Program-made: the position numbers and the translations under genes
Assembly: GCF_002102175.1 (NCBI RefSeq)
Contig: NZ_LQOX01000131.1
Location: 1 to 64,000, forward strand
Direction: 5' to 3'
Source of the DNA: Mycobacterium gastri
GTDB lineage: Bacteria; Actinomycetota; Actinomycetes; Mycobacteriales; Mycobacteriaceae
Length of the DNA stretch: 64,000 bases
Part shown: one piece after another, positions 1 to 8,596 of the stretch
How positions within the stretch are numbered: position 1 is the first letter of the stretch
Layout: every line of letters begins with the position of its first letter
Notes under the pieces: model-generated
Databases searched by the model: none
Seen by the model: the letters and a program-made list of their open reading frames with translations, nothing else
What the model was told of the DNA's origin: nothing

Positions 1-80
1 CAGGGTCTGACCTACTGCCGAAGAAACGGCCTTGTCGGCGTTCTTCCCGCCCCATCACGCCCCGTTGTTCAGAGCCCGGC

Positions 81-179
81 TAGACCCGTCGAGCCGCGCT
101 TGCGATCGCCACGGGGCCATGGTGGCGACCCGCTGCGCCCGGCTCTAGACCCATCGAGCCGCGCTTGCGATCGCCACGG
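81..179. repeat. 34-bp direct repeat upstream of rpsP
   Basis: Two copies of a 34-bp sequence lie at 81-114 and 146-179. They begin tagaccc, share the core gagccgcgcttgcgatcgcc and differ at one base. They sit in the 349 bases before rpsP, where I see no gene. The central part tgcgatcgcc is near-palindromic. They could be a local duplication or a repeated regulatory site. Confidence 0.6.
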
Positions 180-349
180 ATTTCCCCGGGGTCAGCGCCT
201 TCTGGCACAATAGGCGGCTGTCCGTCGCGCGACCCACCTCCATCGAAGTGCTTGCCCGGCGGTCAGACACGCGAGGCAAAACCGGACTCGGGCGTCCCGC
301 CCGAGTCGCTGAATTGCAGCGTGACACACACAGGAGAAATCGCTTAACC

Positions 350-844
350 ATGGCTGTGAAGATCAAGCTCACCCGGCTTGGCAAGATCCGTAACCCTCAG
401 TACCGCATCGCGGTCGCCGACGCTCGCACCCGCCGCGACGGCCGCTCGATCGAGGTCATCGGCCGGTACCACCCGAAGGAAGAGCCGAGCCTGATCGAGA
501 TCAACTCCGAGCGCGCCCAGTACTGGCTGTCGGTGGGTGCGCAGCCCACCGAGCCCGTCCTCAAGCTGCTCAAGATCACCGGCGACTGGCAGAAGTTCAA
601 GGGACTTCCGGGTGCGGAGGGCCGGTTGAAGGTTGCCCCGACCAAGCCCAGCAAGCTCGAGTTGTTCAACGCCGCGCTGGCCGCCGCAGAGGGCGGTCCC
701 ACCACCGAGGCCGCCAAACCGAAGAAGAAGTCACCGGCTAAGAAGGCCGCCAAGGGTGCCCAAGAAGCCGAGGCCGGCGCCGCGGCCGAGAAGACAGAAG
801 CGCCCGCCGAGGGTGCCGAACCGTCCGAGCCGACCGAAAGTTGA
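350..844 (+). CDS. rpsP: 30S ribosomal protein S16
   Basis: The 164-residue product is a small-subunit ribosomal protein needed for assembly of the 30S body. The start MAVKIKLTRLGKIRNPQYRI and the segment RRDGRSIEVIGRYHP are S16 signatures. After residue ~110 it has the Lys/Ala/Glu-rich, probably disordered tail typical of mycobacterial S16, which makes it longer than the roughly 80-90 residue bacterial core. The ATG at 350 is preceded by caggagaa; an in-frame upstream start at 248 would add residues unlike S16. It opens the rpsP-KH-rimM-trmD cluster. Confidence 0.97.
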   Translation: MAVKIKLTRLGKIRNPQYRIAVADARTRRDGRSIEVIGRYHPKEEPSLIEINSERAQYWLSVGAQPTEPVLKLLKITGDWQKFKGLPGAEGRLKVAPTKPSKLELFNAALAAAEGGPTTEAAKPKKKSPAKKAAKGAQEAEAGAAAEKTEAPAEGAEPSEPTES

Positions 845-852
845 CCGGCGCC

Positions 853-1095
853 ATGAGCACGGTGGTAGTCGACGCTGTCGAACACCTGGTCCGCGGGATC
901 GTGGACAACCCCGACGATGTGCGGGTGGATATGGTGACCAGCCGTCGTGGACGAACGGTGGAGGTTCACGTGCATCCCGACGACCTGGGCAAGGTGATCG
1001 GCCGCGGGGGGCGTACCGCGACCGCGCTGCGCACGCTGGTTGCCGGTATCGGCGGCCGGGGCATCCGCGTCGACGTGGTGGACACCGACCAGTAG
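853..1095 (+). CDS. KH-domain RNA-binding protein (UPF0109, KhpA-like)
   Basis: This 80-residue single-KH-domain protein matches the UPF0109/KhpA family in size and position, between rpsP and rimM. The RNA-binding loop is visible as GKVIGRGGRT near residues 47-56. In other bacteria the family binds structured RNAs and affects translation or cell-wall growth; a specific role here is inference. I chose ATG 853 over an in-frame ATG at 841 because it gives the family length and MSTVVVDAVEHLVRGI as N-terminus. It starts 8 bases after the rpsP stop, so the two are probably co-transcribed. Confidence 0.93.
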   Translation: MSTVVVDAVEHLVRGIVDNPDDVRVDMVTSRRGRTVEVHVHPDDLGKVIGRGGRTATALRTLVAGIGGRGIRVDVVDTDQ

Positions 1096-1120
1096 CTGAG
1101 CCCATGCTCACGGAGCACCC

Positions 1121-1654
1121 ATGGAGCTGGTAGTCGGGCGTGTGGTGAAGGCGCACGGTATCAGCGGCGAACTCGTCGTCGAAATCCGCACCGACGATCC
1201 GGATACCCGGTTCGCCGCCGGAACGCTGTTGCGCGCCAAGAGTTCCCGCGACCCGGGCCAGGAGCGCAGCTATGTGATCGACAGCGTGCGCGACCATGGC
1301 GCGCGGCTCCTCGTGCGTTTGGACGGCGTCACCGACCGTGATGCGGCCGACGCGCTGCGCGGCAGTGTGTTCGTCATCGACTCCGACGATCTGCCGCCGA
1401 TCGAGGAGGCCGACACCTACTACGACCACCAGCTGGAGGGTCTGCGAGTCCGTACCGTGACGGGACGGGACGTCGGCGTCGTCACCGAGGTGCTGCACAC
1501 CGCTGCCGGCGAGCTGTTGGCGGTGCGGCGTGCGGCTGGCAGCCAAAAGGGCGAGGTGTTGGTGCCGTTCGTCCGCGCCATCGTCACTTCCGTGTCGCTG
1601 GAGGACGGTATTCTGCAGATCGATCCGCCCGACGGTTTGCTGGATCTGAGCTAG
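1121..1654 (+). CDS. rimM: Ribosome maturation factor RimM
   Basis: The 177-residue protein helps mature the 30S head and in other bacteria binds S19. The N-terminal RimM beta-barrel begins MELVVGRVVKAHGISGELVV. The C-terminal PRC-barrel-like part includes DTYYDHQLEGLRV and EVLVPFVRAIVTSVSLEDG, both typical of RimM. Length is normal. It lies between the KH gene and trmD in the classic operon, 15 bases before trmD. Confidence 0.96.
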   Translation: MELVVGRVVKAHGISGELVVEIRTDDPDTRFAAGTLLRAKSSRDPGQERSYVIDSVRDHGARLLVRLDGVTDRDAADALRGSVFVIDSDDLPPIEEADTYYDHQLEGLRVRTVTGRDVGVVTEVLHTAAGELLAVRRAAGSQKGEVLVPFVRAIVTSVSLEDGILQIDPPDGLLDLS

Positions 1655-1669
1655 CAGGGGCGCATCGAC

Positions 1670-2362
1670 ATGAAAATCGACATAGTCACGATCTTTCCTG
1701 GCTACCTGGACCCGCTGCGGCAGTCGTTGCCGGGCAAGGCAATTGCGTCAGGGCTGGTCGACTTGCAGGTGCACGACCTACGGCGGTGGACCCACGATGT
1801 GCACCGATCGGTGGACGATACGCCGTACGGCGGCGGCCCGGGAATGGTGATGAAGGCGCCGGTATGGGGTGCGGCACTCGACGAAATATGTTCTGCTGGA
1901 ACACTTTTAGTAGTTCCCACGCCCGCTGGTGTGCTGTTCGACCAGGCTACTGCGCAACGTTGGAGCACTGAGCAGCACCTGGTGTTCGCCTGCGGCCGTT
2001 ACGAGGGCATCGACCAGCGAGTCGTCGAGGATGCCGCCCGGCGGATGCGCGTGGCAGAGGTCTCGATCGGCGACTACGTACTACCCGGTGGCGAGTCGGC
2101 GGCCGTGGTCATGATCGAAACTGTGCTGCGGCTGCTGGCCGGAGTCCTGGGCAATCCCACTTCCGTCCAGCATGATTCACACTCGCCAGGCCTGGACGGG
2201 CTGCTGGAGGGCCCCAGCTACACCAGGCCGCCGAGTTGGCGTGGCCTGGACGTGCCTGAGGTGCTGCTCTCCGGTGACCACGCCCGCATTGCCGCCTGGC
2301 GTCGGCAGGTCGCGCTACAGCGCACTCGCGAGCGGCGACCGGAATTAGCCCCACCAGACTGA
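1670..2362 (+). CDS. trmD: tRNA (guanine-N1)-methyltransferase TrmD
   Basis: The 230-residue SPOUT-class enzyme methylates G37 of tRNA with S-adenosylmethionine and prevents +1 frameshifting. The sequence shows MKIDIVTIFPGY at the N-terminus, DDTPYGGGPGMVMK, ACGRYEGIDQRV and the knot segment EVSIGDYVLPGGE, all TrmD signatures. The C-terminal RNA-binding part has the family's WRGLDVPEVLLSGDH. Essential in most bacteria. It is the last gene of the rpsP cluster; the next gene is convergent. Confidence 0.97.
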   Translation: MKIDIVTIFPGYLDPLRQSLPGKAIASGLVDLQVHDLRRWTHDVHRSVDDTPYGGGPGMVMKAPVWGAALDEICSAGTLLVVPTPAGVLFDQATAQRWSTEQHLVFACGRYEGIDQRVVEDAARRMRVAEVSIGDYVLPGGESAAVVMIETVLRLLAGVLGNPTSVQHDSHSPGLDGLLEGPSYTRPPSWRGLDVPEVLLSGDHARIAAWRRQVALQRTRERRPELAPPD

Positions 2363-2386
2363 GACCCCACCGAGCTGAGGCGGCCC

Positions 2387-2440
2387 AGCAGACACAGACT
2401 CGTACGCGACAAGCCGGATCTATGCGATTGTGTGTCTGCT
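2387..2440. repeat. Imperfect palindrome between trmD and lppW
   Basis: Arms of 18 bases at 2387-2404 (agcagacacagactcgta) and 2423-2440 (tgcgattgtgtgtctgct) pair with about four mismatches. It lies between the convergent trmD and lppW genes and could form a bidirectional hairpin. The arm sequence resembles the larger palindrome at 48004-48061, so it may be a copy of a dispersed intergenic element. Confidence 0.55.
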
Positions 2441-2480
2441 CGCGCACACCGAGCTGCGCAGCGTCGGAGCGCGGAGCGGA

Positions 2481-3428
2481 TTAGATCCGGCCGCTGGGAA
2501 AGATCGTCATGACGGCCTGGGTGATGGTTTCGCGCGCGGTGGCCTCGTCGGAAGCTTGCAGCGACTCGATCACCATGATGTAGCGGCGGTCGGAGCCCAC
2601 GACACCGGTCGACAGGTGCATCCAGTTCGCCCCGATACAGCACATCCAGCCTTGTTTGACCGCGACCGGCTCCGCGTACAAACCATCGGGAATGCCGAAC
2701 CGCTGGGGATAGCCGTCGATTCCGGTCGGGGTGGACCGGGCCAGGTCGTTCACGATGAACCCGGCGCGGTCCAGCGGTAGCCCACCCGTGCCGTCGAGCA
2801 ACATTTCGTAGTAGCGGATCAGATCGGGTGCGGTACTGATCGTGTTCCACCAGCGCCCGTCGCCGGGCGGCATGGTCGACGTCAGTCCATACCGGGCGGC
2901 GACTTCGGTGATGGTGGCGTCCCCGCCGAGCTGATTCCAGAACCACTCGGCGGCGCCATCATCAGATGACCGCAGCATGAGGTCCAGAGCCTGGTGATCG
3001 TCCGCGGTGAGAGTGAGTTTGCCCTGCGATTCCTGCAGGAGCAGCTGGTCGGCGATGAACAGCTTGGAGACCGAGGCGGTCGCGATGATCGACGTGTTGC
3101 CGTTGGAGACCAGTTGCCGGGTCGCGCGATCGAGAACGGCGACCGACAAGGTGGCGCCCTTGGCAGCGGCCTCGTCGGTCGCCTGCTGGATGCGTTCCTG
3201 CACTCCGCTCAACCCGGCGCCGGGCAGCAGCGCATCCGGCGCACCGGGCGGGGTGATCGCGCGCAACAGCAGCTCGACGAGTTGCTGTTGCGGCTGGGCG
3301 GGGTAATGGGACGCGCTGTGATCGGGCGTGCTGTATGCCTTCGCCTGTACCTTTGCCTCACAAGCCGCAACCACGACCAATGCCACCGCCGCCGCGGCGG
3401 TGAGCATCGTAAGCGGCCGTGCTCGCAT
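2481..3428 (-). CDS. lppW: LppW-like lipoprotein with serine beta-lactamase-like fold
   Basis: The 315-residue product starts with a lipoprotein signal peptide, MRARPLTMLTAAAAVALVVV, followed by a lipobox ending AAC at about residue 23, so it should be lipid-anchored outside the membrane. The body resembles the class A beta-lactamase/transpeptidase-like domain: ATASVSKLFIADQLL looks like the SxxK motif, and DDGAAEWFWNQLGG is in the SDN region. A full catalytic set is not obvious, so enzymatic activity is uncertain. It corresponds by position and orientation to M. tuberculosis lppW, opposite to rplS. Confidence 0.9.
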   Translation of the reverse strand: MRARPLTMLTAAAAVALVVVAACEAKVQAKAYSTPDHSASHYPAQPQQQLVELLLRAITPPGAPDALLPGAGLSGVQERIQQATDEAAAKGATLSVAVLDRATRQLVSNGNTSIIATASVSKLFIADQLLLQESQGKLTLTADDHQALDLMLRSSDDGAAEWFWNQLGGDATITEVAARYGLTSTMPPGDGRWWNTISTAPDLIRYYEMLLDGTGGLPLDRAGFIVNDLARSTPTGIDGYPQRFGIPDGLYAEPVAVKQGWMCCIGANWMHLSTGVVGSDRRYIMVIESLQASDEATARETITQAVMTIFPSGRI

Positions 3429-3779
3429 GCTTCTCCTTTAGCATCCTTTTGCATCTTCCATCGCGAAGACGTGCAGGTTGGCGGCCGCATTGCCAGGTGC
3501 CCGGGCATCACGCAAAAGTGCGGGTCCGACTTATGCGGTTTGACCCCGTTCATATGTACCATTCGCCGGTGCATGCGGGCGGGCGTGAACCACCCGGATT
3601 TCCTGTGATTTTCATGGCACGCACACCGTCTGGCACAATTGACCAGTTGTCCGCGCAGGCCGGGTATCCTCGCCTGCTGCGGCATACAGCCATAAGCCCA
3701 TATCCATCGGCTTGACAAGCGCCTCACGCCTGCGTGTCGGCGGTTCACCAGGCCGCGAACCGGAGGAAGTGTCTTTCCC
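3429..3779. promoter_or_regulatory. Divergent intergenic region between lppW and rplS
   Basis: These 351 bases separate two divergent genes and hold no coding sequence I can support. They should contain both promoters. A ttgaca hexamer at 3712-3717 lies 63 bases before rplS and could be a -35 element, but no clear -10 follows. The rplS ribosome-binding site ggaggaag lies about 12 bases before its ATG. Confidence 0.4.
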
Positions 3780-4121
3780 ATGAACAGGCTGGACTTCGTC
3801 GACAAGGCGTCGCTGCGCGACGACATCCCGGCCTTCAACCCGGGTGACACCATCAACGTGCACGTCAAGGTCATCGAGGGCGCCAAGGAGCGTATCCAGG
3901 TGTTCAAGGGCGTGGTGATCCGCCGGCAGGGCGGAGGTATCCGCGAGACGTTCACGGTGCGCAAGGAAAGCTACGGTGTCGGCGTCGAACGGACTTTCCC
4001 GGTGCATTCGCCCAACATCGACCACATCGAGGTGGTGACGCGCGGCGACGTTCGCCGCGCCAAGCTGTACTACCTGCGCGAGCTTCGCGGCAAGAAAGCC
4101 AAGATCAAGGAGAAGCGCTGA
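3780..4121 (+). CDS. rplS: 50S ribosomal protein L19
   Basis: The 113-residue product is L19, which lies at the interface of the two ribosomal subunits. NRLDFVDKASLRDDIPAFNP at the start, GDTINVHVKVIEG, and the later IDHIEVVTRGDVRRAKLYYL are characteristic. The length is usual for the family. It is preceded by ggaggaag and followed after about 80 bases by lepB, as in other mycobacteria. Confidence 0.97.
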   Translation: MNRLDFVDKASLRDDIPAFNPGDTINVHVKVIEGAKERIQVFKGVVIRRQGGGIRETFTVRKESYGVGVERTFPVHSPNIDHIEVVTRGDVRRAKLYYLRELRGKKAKIKEKR

Positions 4122-4199
4122 CCGGCACTGCCGTGGTGACCGGGGCGCCCCGACACGCCAGTCGCAAAGGACAGGGCGTGTGCTGGCTACGCTGATCCC

Positions 4200-5063
4200 G
4201 TGACCGAAACCACGGACTCCCCGGCTGAGCGCGAGCCCGGCGCTGGTCAGCCGGAATCGAAGCCGTCTGGCCGCGAATCTGACACCACCGGCGAGACAAC
4301 CCCGCGAACCGGCGCGACCGAGTCGACAGAAGCCGACAACGGCGCATCCAAGGCGGCCAAGAAATCGACGCTGCGGGAACTTGCCACCCTGACGGTGATC
4401 GCGGTCGTGCTCTACTACGTCATGTTGACGTTCGTGGCGCGTCCTTACCTGATTCCTTCGGAATCGATGGAACCCACGCTGCACGGGTGTTCGACCTGCG
4501 TCGGTGACCGCATTCTGGTGGACAAGCTCACCTACCGCTTCAGCTCGCCCAAGCCCGGCGACGTCATCGTCTTCAGGGGACCGCCCTCGTGGAACGTGGG
4601 TTACAAGTCGATTCGCTCGAGCAATATGCTGGTCCGCTGGGCGCAGAACGCGCTGTCGTTCATCGGTTTCGTGCCTCCCGACGAAAACGACCTGGTGAAG
4701 CGCGTCATCGCGGTCGGTGGGCAAACGGTTCAGTGCCGCTCTGACACCGGCTTGACGGTCAACGGCAAACCTCTCAAGGAGCCGTATCTGGATCCGGCCA
4801 CCATGATGGCCGACCCGTCGGTCTACCCCTGTCTTGGCAGCGAGTTCGGCCCGGTGACTGTTCCCCCCGGGCGACTGTGGGTCATGGGCGACAACCGGAC
4901 CCATTCGGCGGACTCACGCGCTCACTGTCCGATGATGTGCACCGGGGATTCCACGGCGGGCACCGTGCCGATATCCAACGTGATCGGTAAGGCCCGCTTC
5001 ATCGTGTGGCCGCCGTCGCGATGGGGTGTGGTGCGGTCGGTAAACCCGCAACAAGGGCAGTAG
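4200..5063 (+). CDS. lepB: Signal peptidase I
   Basis: The 287-residue membrane protease removes Sec and Tat signal peptides. A long hydrophilic cytoplasmic N-terminus (1-57) precedes one membrane segment, LATLTVIAVVLYYVMLTFVA (about 61-80). The catalytic Ser is in IPSESMEPTLHG (Ser89) and the general base Lys in DLVKRVIAVGG (Lys167). The box WVMGDNRTHSADSR is the conserved C-terminal motif. The start is GTG. The lepB-rnhB pair follows rplS as in M. tuberculosis. Confidence 0.96.
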   Translation: MTETTDSPAEREPGAGQPESKPSGRESDTTGETTPRTGATESTEADNGASKAAKKSTLRELATLTVIAVVLYYVMLTFVARPYLIPSESMEPTLHGCSTCVGDRILVDKLTYRFSSPKPGDVIVFRGPPSWNVGYKSIRSSNMLVRWAQNALSFIGFVPPDENDLVKRVIAVGGQTVQCRSDTGLTVNGKPLKEPYLDPATMMADPSVYPCLGSEFGPVTVPPGRLWVMGDNRTHSADSRAHCPMMCTGDSTAGTVPISNVIGKARFIVWPPSRWGVVRSVNPQQGQ

Positions 5064-5076
5064 CCGTGGCAGGACT

Positions 5077-5796
5077 ATGAGTACGACCTGGCCACCACGG
5101 ACGGTGATCCGCAAAGCTGGGGGTTTGCGCACCCTGGAGTCTGCGCTGCACCGTAGCGGGCTGGGCCCGGTCGCCGGGGTGGACGAGGTGGGGCGCGGCG
5201 CCTGCGCCGGCCCGCTGGTGGTGGCGGCGTGCGTGCTGGGCCCGAATCGCTTGGAAAGCCTTGCCGCCCTGGATGATTCGAAGAGGCTTACCGAGAAGAC
5301 GCGGGAGAAGCTGTTTCCGTTGATCTGCCGCTATGCGCTGGCCTACCACGTGGTGTTCATCCCGTCGGTCGAGGTCGACCGGCGCGGCGTGCACGCGGCC
5401 AACATCGAAGGCATGCGGCGCGCGGTGGCCGGGCTGGCGGTGCGACCCGGCTACGTGCTGAGCGACGGGTTCCGAGTGCCCGGGTTGCCCGTGCCGTCGC
5501 TGCCGGTGGTCGGGGGCGACGCGGTGGCCGCGTGCATTGCCGCGGCCAGCGTGCTGGCGAAGGTCAGCAGAGACCGATTGATGGTCACGATGGACGCGCA
5601 GTACCCGGGCTACGGTTTCGCCGAGCATAAGGGCTATAGCACGCCCGCACACACCCTCGCGCTGGCCCGGCTGGGTCCTTGCCCGGAGCATCGTTACTCC
5701 TTTATCAACGTCCGCCGGGTTGCGGACGGATCGGACATCCGCCTGGTGGCCGAGTGCGATCCGGACCCTCCGGAAGAGCGCGGCGAAGTCCGGTGA
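5077..5796 (+). CDS. rnhB: Ribonuclease HII
   Basis: The 239-residue enzyme cleaves the RNA strand of RNA-DNA hybrids and removes single ribonucleotides. GVDEVGRGACAGPLVVAA (Asp36, Glu37) carries the first acidic active-site pair. LDDSKRLTEKTRE and the segment AASVLAKVSRDRLM follow in the expected order, and GYGFAEHKGYSTPAH closes the fold. It begins 13 bases after lepB, so the genes are likely co-transcribed. Confidence 0.95.
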   Translation: MSTTWPPRTVIRKAGGLRTLESALHRSGLGPVAGVDEVGRGACAGPLVVAACVLGPNRLESLAALDDSKRLTEKTREKLFPLICRYALAYHVVFIPSVEVDRRGVHAANIEGMRRAVAGLAVRPGYVLSDGFRVPGLPVPSLPVVGGDAVAACIAAASVLAKVSRDRLMVTMDAQYPGYGFAEHKGYSTPAHTLALARLGPCPEHRYSFINVRRVADGSDIRLVAECDPDPPEERGEVR

Positions 5797-5926
5797 GGAA
5801 AGATGGTGCGCGAGTTCCCGCCCGGCGACGTTTCGCGCCGTGTAGCACTCAGGGCTGGGCGGGACCCTGGGCCGGGAAGTCAGGCATATTGGCTGGGAGA
5901 AGGACGTCTGAGCAGATGAGTGGCAG

Positions 5927-6232
5927 ATGAGTGCAGAGGATCTCGAAAAGTACGAAACCGAGATGGAGCTCTCGCTGTACCGCGAATACAAGGACATCGT
6001 CGGCCAGTTCAGCTATGTCGTGGAAACGGAGCGACGCTTTTACCTGGCGAATAGCGTGGAGATGGTGCCACGTAACGCCGACGGCGAGGTGTATTTCGAG
6101 CTGCGGCTGGCCGACGCCTGGGTATGGGATATGTATCGACCCGCTCGGTTCGTCAAGCAGGTGCGGGTGGTCACCTTCAAGGACGTCAACATCGAGGAAG
6201 TCGAGAAGCCCGAGCTGCGGTTGCCGGAATAA
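5927..6232 (+). CDS. DUF2469 family protein
   Basis: This 101-residue acidic protein begins MSAEDLEKYETEMELSLYRE and contains DAWVWDMYRPARFVKQVRVV. It matches the actinobacterial DUF2469 family, the M. tuberculosis Rv2901c counterpart, which always follows rnhB. No catalytic motif is visible and its function is unknown to me. Two near-identical atgagtgcag/atgagtggc starts lie side by side; I chose the one that gives the family N-terminus. Confidence 0.93.
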   Translation: MSAEDLEKYETEMELSLYREYKDIVGQFSYVVETERRFYLANSVEMVPRNADGEVYFELRLADAWVWDMYRPARFVKQVRVVTFKDVNIEEVEKPELRLPE

Positions 6233-6284
6233 CGGCTGAATAATGGCGGTGCGGCCGCGAGGCTGCTCGGCAGAAGGCTGCGGG

Positions 6285-7034
6285 TTACTGAGCGTGGGAC
6301 GGCAGCTGGCCCCGGTTCTCGATCACCTTGCGCGCCACGTCCGCCAATTTGATATTCAGGCTCTGCGAATGGCGCCGCAGCACGTCGAAGGCGTGGTCTT
6401 CGGTCATGTCGTACAGCAACATCAGCATCCCGACCGCTTTGCCGATTTCGCGGTTGCTGAGCAGCCCTCGGCGCAGGCTGGCCGCGTCTTCTCCGTGAGC
6501 GACGGCGTTGACGGCCACGCTGGCGAAGGAGGCCAGCACCGCCGCCCGGCCGGCGGATTCGGTGTCGAAGCGGTTGGGGGCATCGGCGAACAGGTTGAGC
6601 GCGGCGGCTTTGCGCTTGTCGATCTGCAGCCGAAAGCCCATTGCGCCGCGCACCGGCGTCTCGGCGACCAGGGCGGCCGCGAACTTGGGCCATTGGCTGG
6701 GCGTGGTCAGGTCCGGTTCGATCTGCGGGGCCTCCTCCTCGATCGCGTCGATGCAAGGGCCGTCGCCGGCGCGTCGTTCGATTTCGTCGACGCGCTGTGC
6801 CAGCCGGTCGCTGGCGCCGACCGTGACGTAACGGTCATTCGTCTTCACGAGCATGCTGGCGTGGTCGCAGCCGGGAACGATCAAGGTCGCCGCGACGCAG
6901 ATGGCGGCGTAGATCTCCGCCGGATTTGCCCCTTGATAGATGATCTCGGCCAGGGCGGAGAAGACGGTGGCCGGATCGGCCATCATCTCGCCCGGTGTCG
7001 AGCCCTGGGAGCCGCGCCTCGGTGTGCCCGCCAC
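6285..7034 (-). CDS. GAF-ANTAR domain regulator
   Basis: The 249-residue protein has an N-terminal GAF sensor region (about 20-165) with VPGCDHASMLVKTNDR and AGDGPCIDAIEEEAP, then a C-terminal ANTAR RNA-binding helix bundle with NREIGKAVGMLMLLYDMTED. ANTAR proteins bind paired hairpins in nascent RNA and prevent termination. The GTG at 7034 is preceded by a strong gggaggg. It sits where M. tuberculosis has fdhF and faces the DUF2469 gene. The ligand and RNA targets cannot be told from the sequence. Confidence 0.9.
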   Translation of the reverse strand: MAGTPRRGSQGSTPGEMMADPATVFSALAEIIYQGANPAEIYAAICVAATLIVPGCDHASMLVKTNDRYVTVGASDRLAQRVDEIERRAGDGPCIDAIEEEAPQIEPDLTTPSQWPKFAAALVAETPVRGAMGFRLQIDKRKAAALNLFADAPNRFDTESAGRAAVLASFASVAVNAVAHGEDAASLRRGLLSNREIGKAVGMLMLLYDMTEDHAFDVLRRHSQSLNIKLADVARKVIENRGQLPSHAQ

Positions 7035-7109
7035 GTCCCTCCCTCAGTTCGGCTGCCGGGACCCCCGCCCCGCCGTGCTGGCCGTAGACTACCGGCCACG
7101 GCTAGGTGC

Positions 7110-8468
7110 TCAAGCTCCGACAGCACGTTCCAACTCTTTCAGCGATGTCTCCAGGTGTCCCAGCATGCGCTGCAGATGTGGCACGCTGCGTCGGCACCCG
7201 ACGAGCCCGAAGTCCAGATTACCGGCGTTGTTGGTGACCGTGATGTTCATTGCCTGACCGTCGAGGGCGATGGACAGCGGATAATTGCCGACCAGCTCGG
7301 CGCCCCGCCAATACAGGGGGTCGGCAGCGCCTGGCACATTCGAAATGACGATGTTGAACGGTGGCGGAGCGGTGGCCACGAAGCCGGGAATCAGTCCGAA
7401 GACCAGACCGCCGGTGAGAAAAACCGACAAGGCCAGCTGCTGAACTCGGGGCAGTTGGCTGAACACTTCCTTGTTGTCGCGCATCGACTGGTTGATGGCG
7501 TAGAGGCGGACCGCCGGGTCCTCGACATGGGTGCTGAGGTTGCACAAGACCGTGCCCACCATGTTTCCGCCGCGCTCGGCGTCGCCTTCCTTTCGCAGGC
7601 TCACCGGGACCATGGCGATCAGCGGTGTGTCGGGCAGGGCGTGCTGGTCGATGAGATAGGCGCGCAGGGCGCCGGCCGACATTGCCAGCACGACGTCGTT
7701 GACGGTCACGTTGGCGGCGTTCTTCACCGCCTTGATTCGATCCAGCGGCCATGACTGTGCAGCGACCCGCCGCGCACCGCCGATCCGGACGTTGAACATG
7801 GTCTTCGGAGCCCGGAACGGCAGCGTGAGTTGCTGCTCCAGCAAGCCGGCACGGGCCAATGACAGCGTCGACGGCACCAGGGCCGCCGCCGATCCGACCG
7901 TCTGGGTGAGCAGCTGAAGCGGTGAAGACTTCGGGCCGGTGTTGGCGCGTTCTCGTGGCTGCAGCGTCCACGGCACCCGGATCCCATCGTCGCCGGGGTC
8001 TGTGGTCAATGCCCCCTGCATCAACTTCTGCGCCGACACGCCGTCCTGCAGCGAATGGTGGAACTTGACGTAGACGGCGTAGCGGCCGTCGTTGAGGCCT
8101 TCCACCAGGTGTGCCTCCCACAGCGGCCGGTGGCGGTCGAGCAGGCTGCCGTGCAGCCGCGAGGCCAGCTCCAGCAGCTCGCGTACCCGGCCCGGCCGAG
8201 GCAACGCGGACCGGCGGAAGTGGTAGTCGAGCTCGATGTCCTTGTCGAAAGTCCACGCGAGGTTGGTGACAGCGCTGAAGAACGCCGGATGCTTGCGGAA
8301 CATCGGCTGGATATCAGTGCACTGGAGCATGGCTTCATAGGCTTCGGTGACGAAGTTTTCGTCAGCCTGCTCGGGCGGCTGGAAGAGTTGCAGGGCGCCG
8401 ACGTGCATCGGATGTTCGCGCGATTCGCCGAGCAGGAACATCGAATCGGTCGGTGTTATCAGCTTCAT
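7110..8468 (-). CDS. WS/DGAT-type acyltransferase (wax ester synthase/diacylglycerol acyltransferase family)
   Basis: The 452-residue protein is a condensation-fold acyltransferase of the family that makes triacylglycerol and wax esters in mycobacteria. The start MKLITPTDSMFLLGESREHP, the active-site motif HHSLQDG (HHxxxDG), HRPLWEAHLVEGL and the C-terminal NIVISNVPGAADPLYWRGAE are all diagnostic. I chose ATG 8468, with gggagac upstream, over an ORF start at 8525. Its substrate is not determined by sequence. It is divergent from the SDR gene. Confidence 0.92.
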   Translation of the reverse strand: MKLITPTDSMFLLGESREHPMHVGALQLFQPPEQADENFVTEAYEAMLQCTDIQPMFRKHPAFFSAVTNLAWTFDKDIELDYHFRRSALPRPGRVRELLELASRLHGSLLDRHRPLWEAHLVEGLNDGRYAVYVKFHHSLQDGVSAQKLMQGALTTDPGDDGIRVPWTLQPRERANTGPKSSPLQLLTQTVGSAAALVPSTLSLARAGLLEQQLTLPFRAPKTMFNVRIGGARRVAAQSWPLDRIKAVKNAANVTVNDVVLAMSAGALRAYLIDQHALPDTPLIAMVPVSLRKEGDAERGGNMVGTVLCNLSTHVEDPAVRLYAINQSMRDNKEVFSQLPRVQQLALSVFLTGGLVFGLIPGFVATAPPPFNIVISNVPGAADPLYWRGAELVGNYPLSIALDGQAMNITVTNNAGNLDFGLVGCRRSVPHLQRMLGHLETSLKELERAVGA

Positions 8469-8596
8469 GTCCGTCTCCCGCGGTAGGCCTGTACAAGCGG
8501 GATAGCCACCCGCAGCGTGTGGCACACATTAGTCGGACATCAGTCGGACCCGGTCGAAGCGTTTGGGCGCCGGCGTCACGGGGGAATCCAAGGTCA

